From the NCBI GenBank assembly GCA_964036275.1, contig OZ038434.1, positions 36,913,279 to 36,977,278 on the forward strand: a stretch of 64,000 nt of DNA. The letters run 5' to 3'. This DNA comes from Litoditis marina. Its lineage: Eukaryota; Nematoda; Chromadorea; Rhabditida; Rhabditidae. The notes under the pieces were generated by a model. The model saw nothing but the letters and a program-made list of their open reading frames with translations. It was not told the origin of the DNA and did no database searches. The translations under genes and the position numbers were made by a program. Positions 36,047-48,834 of the stretch are shown in pieces (positions within the stretch are counted from its first letter, which is position 1; each line of letters opens with the position of its first letter).

Positions 36047-39000
36047 ACATTGATAGTTAATTCGCAGTGATCATAATAAATATTATACGTCAATAAATCT
36101 TGTATAATATACTATTATAATCACTGCTCATTAACTATCAAGATGCTTGTTCAAATCATTGAGAGCGTAATGACTGAAATCGTCCTGATGGGAAGTATAA
36201 GTCCAAGCAAACATTCCTATTCTAACAGAATAATATCTGCAGAGAAACATCACGTGAGCGAAATACTGTGAAAAGTTATGGTTCAGCTTTTTTCAGCCAG
36301 AATTCTGACTGCCCTACGATCACACAGAATTTCAAGAGGTTCATTCCCAATTAAATGCTCTACCCATTATCCATCCACTCAATTACGATGTATTATTGTC
36401 TAGTAACAGCTATCCCAACTTCAAATCAAGGAAATGTTGGTGAAAGGAGCGATCTATTTTCAATAACATATTCCAATACTCAATGAGAGATTCCAATATG
36501 AAATAGGAATCTCGGTTACTATAATGGGGAACACGCGCAGGTAGGAATTACCATGCCCAAGTTCTGCCTGCTAACATGATGAAATGCCAGTAGGACCCTA
36601 CCGTGCTCTCATAAAAATCGAACTTGTCTTCGATTGCCCCTCTGAACGTTAGGTCTGCGCACAATTTGTTCAGCTTTTGAGGTTTCCGAAAATTGATCCC
36701 GACGGAAAACGTAATGATAATGCGCAAATTATATTCATTCGGTAAATTTCCGTAATTCGAGGGGAAAGAGAGGATATAGGCCATAATGGTAACTGGTCTA
36801 CCATCTCTTATCAAAAATCCTGGTTACGAATCTCACATTGGACATGAGGGAGAGGTGAGATGAAAGTGCGTACCTAATCTTGGTGTATAGTTCTGCAGCA
36901 GATAACCACCTAATCACTCTTCATCAATATTGATAACACCTCAGAATTTCAACTAACCTATCCAATATTGTATGTTTAAATCCTGGAGTGAGCAGGTTGC
37001 ACTGCCAGCAACTGACGCCAGGTGGGTCCAGGTGCACCGTGCACCAGTGAGACCCTGCAATATATTCAAATATTCTATGAAACTTTTATGTTCCCGCTCG
37101 TATGTGAGACTGATGTTGACCCCTTGAAGATTATTGAAGGGGCCTACTGCGTACCGCACTATAATCTTTTCAAACTTCAAATAGTGGGAAGAATTAGATA
37201 AATCACAATAATTCCCCCGAAGCGTGTTGTTTGATCAACATAAACAATGAATCAACTGGCTCAGTTACAATCAGGACATTATTTCCTACTTCGGTTCGCC
37301 CTACAATAAAAACCAGTCTAGGTTTCATGACCCTCGGCAAAGCCAGCAGCATTCTATTTAGAATACGAACCCCTTATTAAACATCTCAAATACATAGTAT
37401 AAAACAAGCGATGTGACTGCGAGGGCTAGACTGAGATCTTTAGTCTGTACAATTGAGTTGTACTTTGATCTGTGATTTTGCCTAATACGTCAGTTCTCCG
37501 TAAATAAGTGGATTAGAAATGAGGTCGTTCGTGATGCCTTATGCCTTTAAGGAGCGGAATAACAATTCAAGCTCACACTGCGTTCACCTATACTGGATAA
37601 CTTGTAGACACCTGATTACGAACCTTGAGGTATTTGGCCATCCGGTCCAAAGTCCAATTGCGATTCAGAGCCACCGACACAGAACAGGCGACAGGCCACT
37701 GCCATTCTGCAAAGGAAGAAAAGGCTACAACAACTGTATGAATGATAAGTCTATGCTCCATACCACCTGAACCAAGCTGAACCTACAAGGCTCCTGGATT
37801 TCTATTTGACGCATTTTCAATTAATGAAGAGTGGGGGGATTCACTTCTTTATTCTTATTTGCTATTTCCAAAGTCGCTACTAACTTGGAATCTGCTATCG
37901 CAGTCAGCAGTGGCATCCAGCAAAGAAGAAAAAAGCTACCTATCCTATGATATTACCACTGCACCTGGCAAAATAATGCAAATCGTCAAGAGGTTAGGTA
38001 AAATGCTCGATACGCAAACCAACCTAGATAAATTAGGAGCCCGTTTCAAAGTTTGGCGAAGTGACAAATCATGGGCAAACTAGCAAAGCGAAAATTGATC
38101 TACAAAATTTTCCTCCTGTACGCATAAACCTTCTAGTTTAAAGCCGTAGGCAGTCTCAACTGATCCAATGGCGTAAACAGTATGAACTGATCTCATACAC
38201 CAGCAAGGTTGTTCGATTAGTCAGAAAAATTCGACAAACGGACTATTTTTGATGAAAAATCCTGAATTTTCCCTTGTTTACATCTGAAAACGGACTAATT
38301 CGTGTTGCATAGTCAGACCTTACTGGTGTATGACTAATCTGAACTGATCGAGAATGAAACGTATTCTAATGTTAACCAGGTAACTCGACAAGGAGATTAA
38401 TCTACTTGTAGTATTAGTTAAAACGCATAAACTTGCTGAAGGCCGTTTTTCTTGACTACACGACGTGTGTGCAAGTATTTTAAAACTCTATTCTATAGAA
38501 ACAGCAAGTAGTTAGTGTAATTAAGGAGCCTTAACTACACTTTAAAAGAGCTCACATGATCCCCTTATCATGTATTGTTTATTAACGGCACAACATTAGC
38601 AGCTTGGAGAGAAGCGCACCATATGAAAGGGTAGGTCGACCCTAACAATACCAATCGGTGAAAGAATGCGAGGCTATCTATAACCGTTAACCATAGGTGC
38701 GCAGATTTTGCCTACGCTGCTGCATAAGTCAGATTATAATTTTAACCTGCCGTTCCATACAATGACAGACCGAGATTCGGGCCAGGAACTGAGTGCAGTG
38801 CCTACTAATGCTAGTGAAATAGTCACTCAAACGCCTCAGAACGCGAGTTTACAACATAATATTACTACATCCGTCTAGTGTCTTTTTGTCTTGACCGAAT
38901 TGATTAAGCAACTAGAGCCAAAAGTATGAGCAAAACCCACATGGGTGGCACGGACAAAAATGAAGCGTTCTATGCGCTTTTCACATGAGTGACGATTATC

Positions 39001-40019
39001 ACTACTAGTGCGTAAGTTTACCGAACTATGAAACCCTTTCGATAGTTATAAATATTTTATTACGCTGTTATCGACCCTACGATACCTACACAGGAATAAT
39101 GGGATAACAACCTACCTTCAATTGTGCGCCTCGAGAGCAACGCGGTCAGAGGTCGGGCATCTGGTCTGCTGCCGGTCTCTTGTCTCTGGTTGGCAACTGT
39201 CCTCACTCATGCAGCCCACTGCACCAACTATCGACGCGACTTCTGTAATAGTGATCATTAAAACGAGATCAACAGAAAACAAGAGAAGAATAGGAAGAGG
39301 AAGAGACAACGAGCATGGGTATATTATGACACAAAATGTTATACGTGAACATGAAATCGTATAAATACAAATAGTATCTCTTGACTACTGAGTATCGTAC
39401 AATCCAGCTTTTCGGCTTCCGTACTCTTCGTTTCAATACCTTTACTGAGAAGGGATTTGGAATGTGTCTAATTCAACAGAGTTTCGCTCAGAAACTATGA
39501 ATGTGTCTCATTTAACTGAACCCCGTTGAGGAACTATTTGCTACCAAACTGGGTGTTGGACTTCGACCGAATCCTAATCACTAGATCGGTACCCTTGTCG
39601 GAGATCAAGTGAGGTGTAAACTACCTTCCAATAAGTAGATATTAATTAAACGTTTTTAGCGAAAAACATCTATTACACGCGTGACGGGAATTTCGTGGCT
39701 TAATTCCTTATGCAAGATGGTGCTAGCGGTTTTCAATGAAAGTCAGTGATATGAAAAACCAGGATTTATTTTTCCCAAGTCGCTAGCGGATAAAGTCAAC
39801 TACCCTTGCTATCCCACGGATCAACTACGTTAACAAGTTGACTACGCGATCTTGAATCGTCTGATAATCAGAATCGAAAAATTTGTCGACCGATGGTCGA
39901 AATTTTTCATCGATCATCGGTCAATCTCCAGCTAAGAGCTGCCCTAACCCTGGGACCGTGTGCTACCAGACTGGGACGAAAAAAAAACCGAAGGTGTATC
40001 GTCCTCATTCGATAGGAAA
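36047..40019 (-). mobile_element. Arm U3, outer end truncated, -
   Basis: Inverted copy whose inner end faces that of U2. It stops inside the arm at CATTCGATAGGAAA and U4 follows directly. Shares diagnostic bases with U1. Confidence 0.85.
36050..36141 (-). repeat. Terminal palindrome of U3
   Basis: Inverted copy of the arm palindrome, preceded by ACA (the inverse of the trailing TGT). Confidence 0.9.
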
Positions 40020-43000
40020 GTTTGTTTCGTGAGCGCCGCTGGAGACGGGCACTCTCGTTTTTTCTCATTTTTTCTCAATAAATTTACGTAGGATTGTTTT
40101 TTGGATATTGTTACCTTTTCTGGTAAGTAGTACGTTGGGATATGGACATCCCTTCGTTATTTAGACCGGACCTTTTTTCATTCAAGAAGGCGTCGAGATT
40201 GGATGACTTCTCCTTCGCTCCTTTCCTGGTGGCAGGACCAATTCGGGAGCTTCTACGGTCTTGGTTCGCCTTCGATGTCGATTTCCGTTCCCCCTTTTTG
40301 GTGTTAGAGACCAAATCGCGGGTTCTTCTGATCGGATATGGTGTAATTCCTCCCTTTTGGTGTCAGAGGCCAATTTGTGAGGTCTCCTTGGAGTTAGACC
40401 GTTGTCCTCCGTCCCTCGTTTGGTAGCCATGCGCCCAACATGTGATGCTCTCAGCGTCCGCGACCGCTGCCTGGGACCTCCTCGGAGTTGGATCGTCATC
40501 CTCCGTTACTCTCTCGGTCGCAGTGGACCACTTTGACTAGAACCTGGACTTCGTTCGAATTGTCATTGTTCGTTCCCTTTTGGTAGCCTTAGGCCCAATT
40601 AACGAGGTTATCTGATAGGATATAGATTGTTCCCCAATCCTCCTTTCTGTTAACTAGTCAGCTCCAATTGTAGGGGTTTTCCTATCGAATGAGGACGATA
40701 CACCTTCGGTTTTTTTTTTTCGTCCCAGTCTGGTAGCACACGGTCCCAGGGTTAGGGCAGCTCTTAGCTGTAGATTGACCGATGATCGATGAAAAATTTC
40801 GACCATCGGTCGACAAATTTTTCGATTCTGATTATCAGACGATTCAAGATCGCGTAGTCAACTTGTTAACGTAGTTGATCCGTGGGATAGCAAGGGTAGT
40901 TGACTTTATCCGCTAGCGACTTGGGAAAAGTAAATCCTGGTTTTTCATATCACTGACTTTCATTGAAAACCGCTAGCACCATCTTGCATAAGGAATTAAG
41001 CCACGAAATTCCCGTCACGCGTGTAATAGATGTTTTTCGCTAAAAACGTTTAATTAATATCTACTTATTGGAAGGTAGTTTACACCTCATTTGATCTCCG
41101 ACAAGGGTACCGATCTAGTGATTAGGATTCGGTCGAAGTCCAACACCCAGTTTGGTAGCAAATAGTTCCTCAACGGGGTTCAGTTAAATGAGACACATTC
41201 ATAGTTTCTGAGCGAAACTCTGTTGAATTAGACACATTCCAAATCCCTTCTCAGTAAAGGTATTGAAACGAAGAGTACGGAAGCCGAAAAGCTGGATTGT
41301 ACGATACTCAGTAGTCAAGAGATACTATTTGTATTTATACGATTTCATGTTCACGTATAACATTTTGTGTCATAATATACCCATGCTCGTTGTCTCTTCC
41401 TCTTCCTATTCTTCTCTTGTTTTCTGTTGATCTCGTTTTAATGATCACTATTACAGAAGTCGCGTCGATAGTTGGTGCAGTGGGCTGCATGAGTGAGGAC
41501 AGTTGCCAACCAGAGACAAGAGACCGGCAGCAGACCAGATGCCCGACCTCTGACCGCGTTGCTCTCGAGGCGCACAATTGAAGGTAGGTTGTTATCCCAT
41601 TATTCCTGTGTAGGTATCGTAGGGTCGATAACAGCGTAATAAAATATTTATAACTATCGAAAGGGTTTCATAGTTCGGTAAACTTACGCACTAGTAGTGA
41701 TAATCGTCACTCATGTGAAAAGCGCATAGAACGCTTCATTTTTGTCCGTGCCACCCATGTGGGTTTTGCTCATACTTTTGGCTCTAGTTGCTTAATCAAT
41801 TCGGTCAAGACAAAAAGACACTAGACGGATGTAGTAATATTATGTTGTAAACTCGCGTTCTGAGGCGTTTGAGTGACTATTTCACTAGCATTAGTAGGCA
41901 CTGCACTCAGTTCCTGGCCCGAATCTCGGTCTGTCATTGTATGGAACGGCAGGTTAAAATTATAATCTGACTTATGCAGCAGCGTAGGCAAAATCTGCGC
42001 ACCTATGGTTAACGGTTATAGATAGCCTCGCATTCTTTCACCGATTGGTATTGTTAGGGTCGACCTACCCTTTCATATGGTGCGCTTCTCTCCAAGCTGC
42101 TAATGTTGTGCCGTTAATAAACAATACATGATAAGGGGATCATGTGAGCTCTTTTAAAGTGTAGTTAAGGCTCCTTAATTACACTAACTACTTGCTGTTT
42201 CTATAGAATAGAGTTTTAAAATACTTGCACACACGTCGTGTAGTCAAGAAAAACGGCCTTCAGCAAGTTTATGCGTTTTAACTAATACTACAAGTAGATT
42301 AATCTCCTTGTCGAGTTACCTGGTTAACATTAGAATACGTTTCATTCTCGATCAGTTCAGATTAGTCATACACCAGTAAGGTCTGACTATGCAACACGAA
42401 TTAGTCCGTTTTCAGATGTAAACAAGGGAAAATTCAGGATTTTTCATCAAAAATAGTCCGTTTGTCGAATTTTTCTGACTAATCGAACAACCTTGCTGGT
42501 GTATGAGATCAGTTCATACTGTTTACGCCATTGGATCAGTTGAGACTGCCTACGGCTTTAAACTAGAAGGTTTATGCGTACAGGAGGAAAATTTTGTAGA
42601 TCAATTTTCGCTTTGCTAGTTTGCCCATGATTTGTCACTTCGCCAAACTTTGAAACGGGCTCCTAATTTATCTAGGTTGGTTTGCGTATCGAGCATTTTA
42701 CCTAACCTCTTGACGATTTGCATTATTTTGCCAGGTGCAGTGGTAATATCATAGGATAGGTAGCTTTTTTCTTCTTTGCTGGATGCCACTGCTGACTGCG
42801 ATAGCAGATTCCAAGTTAGTAGCGACTTTGGAAATAGCAAATAAGAATAAAGAAGTGAATCCCCCCACTCTTCATTAATTGAAAATGCGTCAAATAGAAA
42901 TCCAGGAGCCTTGTAGGTTCAGCTTGGTTCAGGTGGTATGGAGCATAGACTTATCATTCATACAGTTGTTGTAGCCTTTTCTTCCTTTGCAGAATGGCAG

Positions 43001-44652
43001 TGGCCTGTCGCCTGTTCTGTGTCGGTGGCTCTGAATCGCAATTGGACTTTGGACCGGATGGCCAAATACCTCAAGGTTCGTAATCAGGTGTCTACAAGTT
43101 ATCCAGTATAGGTGAACGCAGTGTGAGCTTGAATTGTTATTCCGCTCCTTAAAGGCATAAGGCATCACGAACGACCTCATTTCTAATCCACTTATTTACG
43201 GAGAACTGACGTATTAGGCAAAATCACAGATCAAAGTACAACTCAATTGTACAGACTAAAGATCTCAGTCTAGCCCTCGCAGTCACATCGCTTGTTTTAT
43301 ACTATGTATTTGAGATGTTTAATAAGGGGTTCGTATTCTAAATAGAATGCTGCTGGCTTTGCCGAGGGTCATGAAACCTAGACTGGTTTTTATTGTAGGG
43401 CGAACCGAAGTAGGAAATAATGTCCTGATTGTAACTGAGCCAGTTGATTCATTGTTTATGTTGATCAAACAACACGCTTCGGGGGAATTATTGTGATTTA
43501 TCTAATTCTTCCCACTATTTGAAGTTTGAAAAGATTATAGTGCGGTACGCAGTAGGCCCCTTCAATAATCTTCAAGGGGTCAACATCAGTCTCACATACG
43601 AGCGGGAACATAAAAGTTTCATAGAATATTTGAATATATTGCAGGGTCTCACTGGTGCACGGTGCACCTGGACCCACCTGGCGTCAGTTGCTGGCAGTGC
43701 AACCTGCTCACTCCAGGATTTAAACATACAATATTGCATAGGTTAGTTGAAATTCTGAGGTGTTATCAATATTGATGAAGAGTGATTAGGTGGTTATCTG
43801 CTGCAGAACTATACACCAAGATTAGGTACGCACTTTCATCTCACCTCTCCCTCATGTCCAATGTGAGATTCGTAACCAGGATTTTTGATAAGAGATGGTA
43901 GACCAGTTACCATTATGGCCTATATCCTCTCTTTCCCCTCGAATTACGGAAATTTACCGAATGAATATAATTTGCGCATTATCATTACGTTTTCCGTCGG
44001 GATCAATTTTCGGAAACCTCAAAAGCTGAACAAATTGTGCGCAGACCTAACGTTCAGAGGGGCAATCGAAGACAAGTTCGATTTTTATGAGAGCACGGTA
44101 GGGTCCTACTGGCATTTCATCATGTTAGCAGGCAGAACTTGGGCATGGTAATTCCTACCTGCGCGTGTTGCCCATTATAGTAACCGAGATTCCTATTTCA
44201 TATTGGAATCTCTCATTGAGTATTGGAATATGTTATTGAAAATAGATCGCTCCTTTCACCAACATTTCCTTGATTTGAAGTTGGGATAGCTGTTACTAGA
44301 CAATAATACATCGTAATTGAGTGGATGGATAATGGGTAGAGCATTTAATTGGGAATGAACCTCTTGAAATTCTGTGTGATCGTAGGGCAGTCAGAATTCT
44401 GGCTGAAAAAAGCTGAACCATAACTTTTCACAGTATTTCGCTCACGTGATGTTTCTCTGCAGATATTATTCTGTTAGAATAGGAATGTTTGCTTGGACTT
44501 ATACTTCCCATCAGGACGATTTCAGTCATTACGCTCTCAATGATTTGAACAAGCATCTTGATAGTTAATGAGCAGTGATTATAATAGTATATTATACAAG
44601 ATTTATTGACGTATAATATTTATTATGATCACTGCGAATTAACTATCAATGT
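40020..44652 (+). mobile_element. Arm U4, full length, +
   Basis: 4,633 bp from GTTTGTTTCGTG to CAATGT, directly upstream of the gag-coding core. If arm and core form one element, this arm would carry the promoter and 5' leader of the gag-pol gene, whose ATG is 54 bases beyond the arm end. Confidence 0.87.
44558..44649 (+). repeat. Terminal palindrome of U4
   Basis: Arm-type palindrome with GTTAATGAGCAGTGATT on the left and GTTAATTCGCAGTGATC on the right half read inverted. Three bases later the core begins. Confidence 0.92.
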
Positions 44653-44705
44653 CGTTTCTCGTCAAGGATTTTTTCGGTTAGAGTATCGCTCACCGTATCA
44701 AGAAG

Positions 44706-47700
44706 ATGTCGGACCAAATTCTGGAGGAAGGACAGATCCCAGTGGAGGAAGAGCGTAAGAAATCGGCTCGGAGTTCTCGTCGGTTCAGGAGGGACTCAGA
44801 AGAGACTCTCTTTGGAGACGTCGGGGCCCTAACCGATAGGTCGTTGACCCCTCTTTCGACTCGTAGAAGTCGGTCTCGTTCTCGTCATCGGTCGGAATCG
44901 CCCAGTTCCCGGTCACCACGCCACATTCGGCGTCGCTCGCGATCCCGTCATCACCGATCGCGTTCCCGATCGCGTCACCGCTCTCGCTCGCGGAGTCGGC
45001 GTCGTCGTTCCCGCTCGCCTCGCCGCTCGCGAGAACGATCTCGCTCTACTTCCCGCTCTCGCAAGAGAAGGAGATATTCTGTCACCCCGGAGACTGAGGA
45101 AGGTGAGTATCTCTAATTTTTTTTCCTGGGTTGGATTATAGGAAAGGAGGAATTTCTAACGTCAGATGGGAAAATATTAACACCCGAACGTAAACATAGA
45201 TCAGGGATTGAGGTTCAGATAATGATCAGAGTAGTAGGGCAAAGTAGTCAAATTGCTTGTTTTCAGGTCGTTACACGCGGTCGCATTCGGTGGACTCGGA
45301 CGACCACGACTTTGAGAGAGCACCTGTCAAGAAGCGTCGAGGGGTGGAGTACGAATCCCCACTCGACAACGTCGTCAAAATTCCAAAGAAATTGGACTAC
45401 GCTTCAGGTAAATATTTCCTCGCCACCCTGTGCCCTTAGTCTCTTTTCCAGTTAAATACGAGGTAGTAGTGATCGAGCTGACCGTTTGTTTGGTTTTGAT
45501 TAGGAATCGATAAGGAACGGTTTATTTCAGCACTGTCGGAGGTCCCGGCTCCGCCCCAAACTCCTCAGCAGTCCAAGAGAGAACGTCTCAGACTCTCACC
45601 GGAAGCCTTGGCCAGGTTTGAAGCGCTAGCGGCTGGTCAATTTCTCTCGACAGCCGACCGCCACAAGCTTCTGGCCGCCCTTCCGCTCGTAACGTGAGTT
45701 TGAGTATGATTTCACTTATTTGGTCATGTTTGGTAATTACTGTTTATGGTGGCTTCCTTTCGTATGTGGTGACGGCTCATACGTGGAGTTTCTACTGGCG
45801 ATTCAGTTACATTATAAACATATTGTTTAGTAAGAGATACGCAATCACGTTTCTGGTAGAGTTATACCTGACATTAATTGCACTTTCAGGTCCGTGTTGG
45901 CGCTGCCACCCCAGGTGGATGAATCGATCCGCAGCCTCCTAAAGGAGAGAAGACAAGCCGAGATGGCGATTAGTGACTTCGAATTCAACACGTTATACGA
46001 CGCAAACCTGACCTCGCTGCAGATCATCGAAATGATTCTGAAGGTGAGTCAAAAGCCGGTTATCCCCCTTTTTTTTTCCCTTGTCTCTTTGTTTTATCCT
46101 TGTCTTTATACTCATGTGCTAGGAACACAGATCAGAGGGCGGGCAGTTACTGATAAGAGAACTTTGGAGCTATATCCTTTAATCGTGGCCAAGCTTGTTT
46201 GAACAGTACCCTGATTATGGTCTAATTTCAGATCGGAGCTGATGGCAAGGGGCAGCCCTTTGTCGGCGATGTGAACGGGTACCTAAAACTGATGGCGGAC
46301 CTCTTATCTTCTGGAATTAAGGAGCTGATAGTCATCAAAAGGCAGCAGACTCTCAGGTACATTGGTATAATTACATTTATTACGTACATTGAGTTGTCAT
46401 TTTATTGCGTACTTTGAGTTACATTTTATGGCGTACATGGAGTGGTCATGATTTAAAGATGGGATTTGGAAGTCGGCAGAAATGAGAGGGACAACTAACA
46501 ATACATGTTAAATTTTTCAGAACATTGGGTGTCACAGCGGACAAAGCTATGCCTAGCTTCAAGAAGAACCCTCTGGACGTAGAGTCCATCGGAATTCATC
46601 GGGGCCTGAACGAGTCGGTCCCCGATTTGTTCGGGGCCGCTTTGGTCAAGGAGCTCACGGCCGCAGATGACTCCCCTCTCAGAAAGAGTCTGGACAAGCT
46701 TCGGACTCCGCACAACAGCCACGCAAGACCGGCTGGGAACAAGTTCCGAAAGAAGGCTACATACAGAAGGTATGTTGATTCTGTTGAAAATTCTGAATCA
46801 CATATAGCAGGTCCAAACATTAGTCTCAAATATAGTGCACCCTCGGAAACAATAGCGGGAAGGCTCAGTGAGTTTCTCAATAATTGGCAGACGTTAACAT
46901 CAGATCCGGTCATGCTAGCGGCAGTTAAGGGGTACTCTTTACCGTTTAAAAACGAGGCACCCCCTTTGAGAGTAGCTCTCTCCCCTCTAAGACAACCTCC
47001 CAATTCGCTGGACCCGGAACTAGAGAAGTTGTTAGAAAAGGGGGTTATTGAGGAAACCTCCGGCTCTGAACCAGTTTTTCTTTCGACACTCTTTGGAGTA
47101 CCAAAAAAAGATGGTTCGACTAGACCAATCATCAACCTAAAACCTCTCAACAAATTCCTCGATATCCCCCATTTTAAAATGGAAGGTTTACATATCATAC
47201 CGGACCTAGTAAATAACGGGGATTTTTGCGCAAAGCTAGACATGAGTGACGCCTACTTTGCTATTCGTATTGATGAGAAGCACCGCAGATTTCTGGCGTT
47301 CACGTGGAAAAATCGCGTCTATCAATTCACCTGCCTTCCATTCGGACTAGCCACAGCACCTTTCATTTATACGAAACTAATGAGGGTGTTAGCAGAACAC
47401 CTCAGAGAGCAGGGCATTAGGTTAGTTCACTATTTGGATGACTGGGCATTTTTTGCTCACTCAAGAGACGAATTGTCTAACCACATTGAAGTGGCCCTCG
47501 ACCTTTTTCGTAAGGTAGGACTAAGGGTTAATATGGAAAAGTCTATTTTGACGCCAGCACAATCTATGGAATTTTTGGGCATAATTATTGACTGCAAAGC
47601 GCGGACATTTTCGGTGCCGAACGAAAAACGTTCCAAAATTACCAGCGATATCAAATTATTACTGAAAACGCGAACTGTTAAAGCGCTAGATCTAGCGAGG

Positions 47701-48834
47701 TTTCTTGGAAGAGCAAACTTTATTTCCCTAGCCGCACCGCAGAGTGTTTTCCATCTGAGAAAACTACAGCGCGAACTCTCACGGGTAGTAAAATATAACA
47801 CTCCTGAAAGCTACGATCAGCCTTTGACCCTAACTGACGGCGCAATAGATGAGCTACTGTGGTGGCGGCAAAGCATTGATACATTAGGAGGTACCTCATT
47901 TGTACGTTTTTCTCCGGATGTGATTGTCACGTCTGACGCGTCAAAAGCGGGCTGGGGTGCCGTGTGCCTAGGTAAACGCATAGGAGGTCGCTGGAATAGC
48001 TCGGAAGCGCGCGAGCATATCAATTATCTTGAATTGAAAGCCGCATTTTTCGCGTTACGAATATTTGCTGAGAGTTGGAATAACTGTGACGTTTTACTGG
48101 AGCTAGATAACACCACAGCAGTAGCATATGTGAGAAATATGGGGGGTACCACATCATCTCATCTATCGGAACTAGCACATGATGTTTGAACATGGGCCAC
48201 CGATCGGCAAATTCGAATTCACACCACGCATCGACCGGGAAAATTGAACGAAATTGCCGATTGGGAGTCTCGAAATACTTTACGCGAGAACTCTGAATGG
48301 ACATTAGATTCATTAGTCGCTACCACGTTGTTTACCACACTAGGTAGGCCGGATGTTGACCTGTTTGCAACCCGTTTGAATACCAAGTTACCAAAATTTT
48401 GCTCCCTATTCTCAGACCCAGAGGCCTGGAGAATAGATTGTTTCGCTCAGAAATGGTCGGACCTCTACGGATACGCCTATCCGCCATTCAGCCTAATAAC
48501 GCGAGTAATAAGGAAAGCCATCCAGGACGGGGCCACATTACTGCTAGTCACCCCGTTGTGGAAGACCCAAGCTTGGTTTCCACTGGCGCTGGAACACTGC
48601 ATAGAACCCCCGCTGCTACTACCTACAACCCCCAATCTAGTCCTAGGAGTAGACGGGCAAGCTCTCCCCCTTCTAAGGCAATCAAACTTTCGGATGGTAG
48701 CATGGAAGATTTGTCCAAGTTCTGGAAAGAACAGGGGTTCAGTGAGAAAGCTGTTGCCACAATTATGGCCAGCTGGGCTAAGAACACTCGCAACCAATAC
48801 AACTCATCCTTACGGGCATGGTCTAAATTTGTAA
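44706..48834 (+). CDS. Gag-RT-RNaseH-MT polyprotein, six exons, one in-frame stop
   Basis: Exons 44706-45102, 45267-45407, 45531-45693, 45890-46043, 46232-46356 and 46521-48834. All introns are GT-AG (164, 123, 196, 188, 164 bases), the acceptors end in TTTCAG, and phase is kept so that exon 6 enters the RT frame. That gives 1,098 codons including stops. Residues about 24-127 are an RS domain with a basic tail; 128-326 are gag-like and charged. RT: VPKKDGSTRPIINLKPLN, DMSDAYFA at 567, LPFGLATAP, YLDD at 631, then FLGIIID. RNase H acids: D799, E831, D856 and, after the stop, D907. TGA at 48187-48189 (codon 883) lies where relatives have a conserved Trp, so a TGG-to-TGA change is likely. The frame then stays open through DVDLFATRLNT and PPF (981), typical of the DIRS methyltransferase-like domain. 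Confidence 0.85.
48187..48189 (+). other. In-frame TGA inside the RNase H domain
   Basis: The same frame is open for 554 codons before and 215 codons after this triplet, and family motifs continue across it (HRPGKLNEIAD). Truncation here removes the last RNase H acid and the methyltransferase-like domain. A nonsense mutation is the simplest reading; readthrough cannot be excluded. Confidence 0.8.

Noticed and set aside
46770..46810. Possible 41-base intron in exon 6 (GTATGT...TAGCAG)
   Set aside because: Removing it breaks the frame into RT, while the unspliced frame is open and continuous with the RT domain.
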